Source of the DNA: Epiperipatus broadwayi
Taxonomy: Eukaryota; Onychophora; Udeonychophora; Euonychophora; Peripatidae
Direction: 5' to 3'
Length of the DNA: 64,000 bases
Assembly: GCA_028023455.1 (NCBI GenBank)
Contig: JAQFVV010012396.1
Location: 7,728,085-7,792,084, forward strand
The notes under the pieces are model-generated. The model did not search any database. It was given only the letters and a program-made list of their open reading frames with translations, and was not told the origin of the DNA. The stretch's first letter is position 1, and every line of letters starts with the position of its first letter. Made by a program: the position numbers and the translations under genes. Shown here in pieces: positions 62,038-64,000 of the stretch.

Positions 62038-62899
62038 GTGTGTGATAAAAATCTCATTTCCCCCCTAAAATATACTACATGAAGTACCCAAATGAAGGTA
62101 TATCAAAGTTATATTGTATTTTGACTAACAGAAAATGTGTATTTCAAGACTATATTATGCTATATACATTTAACAATGAAAGTGATCATCAATTAGAGAA
62201 GATTTAAGAGATATTAACGCAAGCTAGAGAGACAAGAGATTGTAAGAAAAACGGTAATAATAATACTAATATTGTTAACTTACAGAAATATTCTATTGAA
62301 TTGAAATTAAAATTTGCAAATCAATTTAAAAATAACAACTTTGATGATAGTCAGATTTAAATGAGTTCAATAAGAAAATAACTGATATACCACTAATAAT
62401 CCTTACACAATTAAAATATAATAAAAAAGGTAGTAATTCAACAAATAAATTTTTATCTGAGATAAAAAAATGAATAAAAAGTTAAAAATTAAAACATTTA
62501 AAAATGACTATTTAAAAAAATTAAATATCTGGAATTGTATAAAACTATAATATATATCAATAGCATAAGAATTATAACTTTGGAGTAATAAAAAAACTGT
62601 AGAAGAAGGGAAATGTCTCAGAAATATAAAACACCGTCATCATACTACAAGGAATGTTGTTTTAGCAATAAGAAAATAAATGCCATTACCAGAATGAAGT
62701 ACATGAATTTTTTTTACAGAGAATTATATACTAGTAAAACCCAGAAACAAGTAACACCTATAATTATGACTCCATACTTTGAAATACTAATTATTTAAAA
62801 TTAATAAGTGAGACATGCAAATAAATTTATAAAAACAAAAAAAAATTTAAAAGTTGGAAATATTATTAATATCTTGAAAAAGTCAAAATGTAGTTAGAT
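62038..62899. other. AT-rich DNA, nothing recognised
   Basis: The frame at 62613-62798 has no known domain. This stretch may be the upstream part of the decayed LINE that follows. Confidence 0.35.
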
Positions 62900-62979
62900 A
62901 AATTGACATTTAAAAAAAAATTAAAATAAAGATATTAGATATTATAGCCTGCCAGTCTTTTATTAATTTTACGTGAGAT

Positions 62980-63260
62980 TTTCATTAAGTTCATTTCAAC
63001 TCTTCTATGAAAAATTTTGGTCTCAAACCAATCAACAAAGTTGATTTTTTATAAAATTATTGTTCAGTATTAAAAGAAATTACAGAAAGAATCTCAGAGT
63101 ATGAGTTGTTATTTCATTTTATATTTGTAGAATATAAAAAATGCATTTGATTGTGTAAACATTTCAGAAGTAATTAAAATTTGGGAGCATATAGATCCAG
63201 AATATTAGCAGCTTCTAAAGCATATTTATCCAAGGATAAGCAGAAGAATGTTTTCTCAAA
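62980..63260 (+). pseudogene. Decayed LINE RT fragment (RTE-like)
   Basis: In one plus-strand register: ERISEYELLFHFIFVEY, then (shifted) KNAFDCVNISEVIKIWEHID and LLKHIYPRISRRMF. This matches the region around RT motif A of RTE-like LINEs (F.DY.KAFD.V....LW). The flanking RT motifs are not recognisable and stops abound. Orientation and family are inferred from this single motif block. Confidence 0.5.
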
Positions 63261-64000
63261 TCAATGATAAGTGATTACAATTCATGGTGTCAATTAGAAG
63301 ATTATTACTGATAAGAGTATAAGCCAGAGTGATTCTATTTTTCCAAAATATTTCTTAAATTATCTAACAACATCATTATCACTTAAATGTTTGGTATATA
63401 ATGTTACCATCAAATTCTCTAATTTTTCATTTGTATTTTTAATACTTTCACATTTCAATATTTTTTTATTTATACTTAAACATTTTATTTTATTATTAAA
63501 ATCTTCATTCTATTTAGGAATCAATAAATTGTGCTTGAGTTTTTAGAAATATAAGTTTACAAATGAAAAACATCCTAAAAAAAATCATATTTTAACTTTG
63601 CAAATATATACAAATAATAATAAAAACAATTACTTTTTTTTATTGGATAGCTAAAGCATAACTCATTAAAAATGAATCAAATCTTTATGATTGACTTTTA
63701 TTTCTAAAACCTGGATGAATAATTGTTAAGTCATCAAGTTTACAAAAAGTTTCTAATGCCGAAGTTCAAAGAATCTATCAATCAGCAACAACATTAGCTC
63801 ATTTGTAATACTTTCTTAGTGAAATACTAACATCTTTCAATTTTTTAAAACTAATAAATCAATATTTACTTTAGTTCCAGTTTCTACAATCAAATGAACA
63901 CCCAACTGTCAAAATACTGCTACAGATAGCTGCAAGAGAATGATATAAAACAAAATACAGCAGAACAATTACAATATTTCATAATATCATTTAGCTCAGA
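63261..64000. other. AT-rich DNA to the window end
   Basis: No further gene or repeat recognised. Confidence 0.35.

Overview
The window is very AT-rich, CpG-poor, gene-sparse DNA from an animal, most likely an invertebrate. The evidence is Penelope-like and RTE/LINE retrotransposons, a tRNA-like SINE, a broken copy of a gene family I know from invertebrate genomes, very long (ATT)n and (AT)n arrays, and no intact cellular gene that I can recognise. A mollusc would fit, but the sequence does not prove a phylum. Nearly all long open frames are microsatellite artefacts or pieces of transposons.

Layout. 0-5 kb: a short SINE, two large (ATT)n arrays and AT-rich DNA. 5-8.5 kb: a fold-back element, a small hairpin element, and a ribozyme-type repeat (F1a) nested inside another repeat (F2a). 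9.5-16.8 kb: two head-to-head copies of one Penelope-like element (PLE). The right copy is split by a terminal-inverted-repeat element carrying a broken gene and by a second ribozyme repeat (F1b). 17-25 kb: AT-rich DNA with a third ribozyme repeat (F4a) and short repeats (F3). 25.2-27.5 kb: a young array of about 417-bp units, first direct and then inverted (F1c). 27.7-40.5 kb: AT-rich DNA with two decayed LINE fragments, a minisatellite and a CpG-rich island. 40.5-49 kb: two more inverted PLE fragments, a direct-plus-inverted F2 array, a single F2 copy and an RTE fragment. 49-64 kb: mostly empty AT-rich DNA with an LTR-like block, a second F4 piece, a second RTE fragment, a second SINE and a decayed LINE RT.

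Main result. At least four repeat loci carry type I hammerhead ribozyme (HHR) motifs. In F1c the motif has the CUGAGGA and GAAA core boxes, a GUC/AUC-type cleavage site, a 6-bp stem I and a palindromic, almost loopless stem III, once per unit in six units. Related motifs lie in F1b and F4a, and decayed ones in F1a and F2. Units of about 400-480 bp in tandem, target-site duplications of 12-13 bp at two insertions, and no protein coding match the metazoan retrozyme class: small non-autonomous retroelements with HHRs, thought to be mobilised by PLE reverse transcriptases. PLEs with RT and GIY-YIG domains lie in the same window. The direct-to-inverted arrangement, seen in both F1 and F2, is an added oddity.
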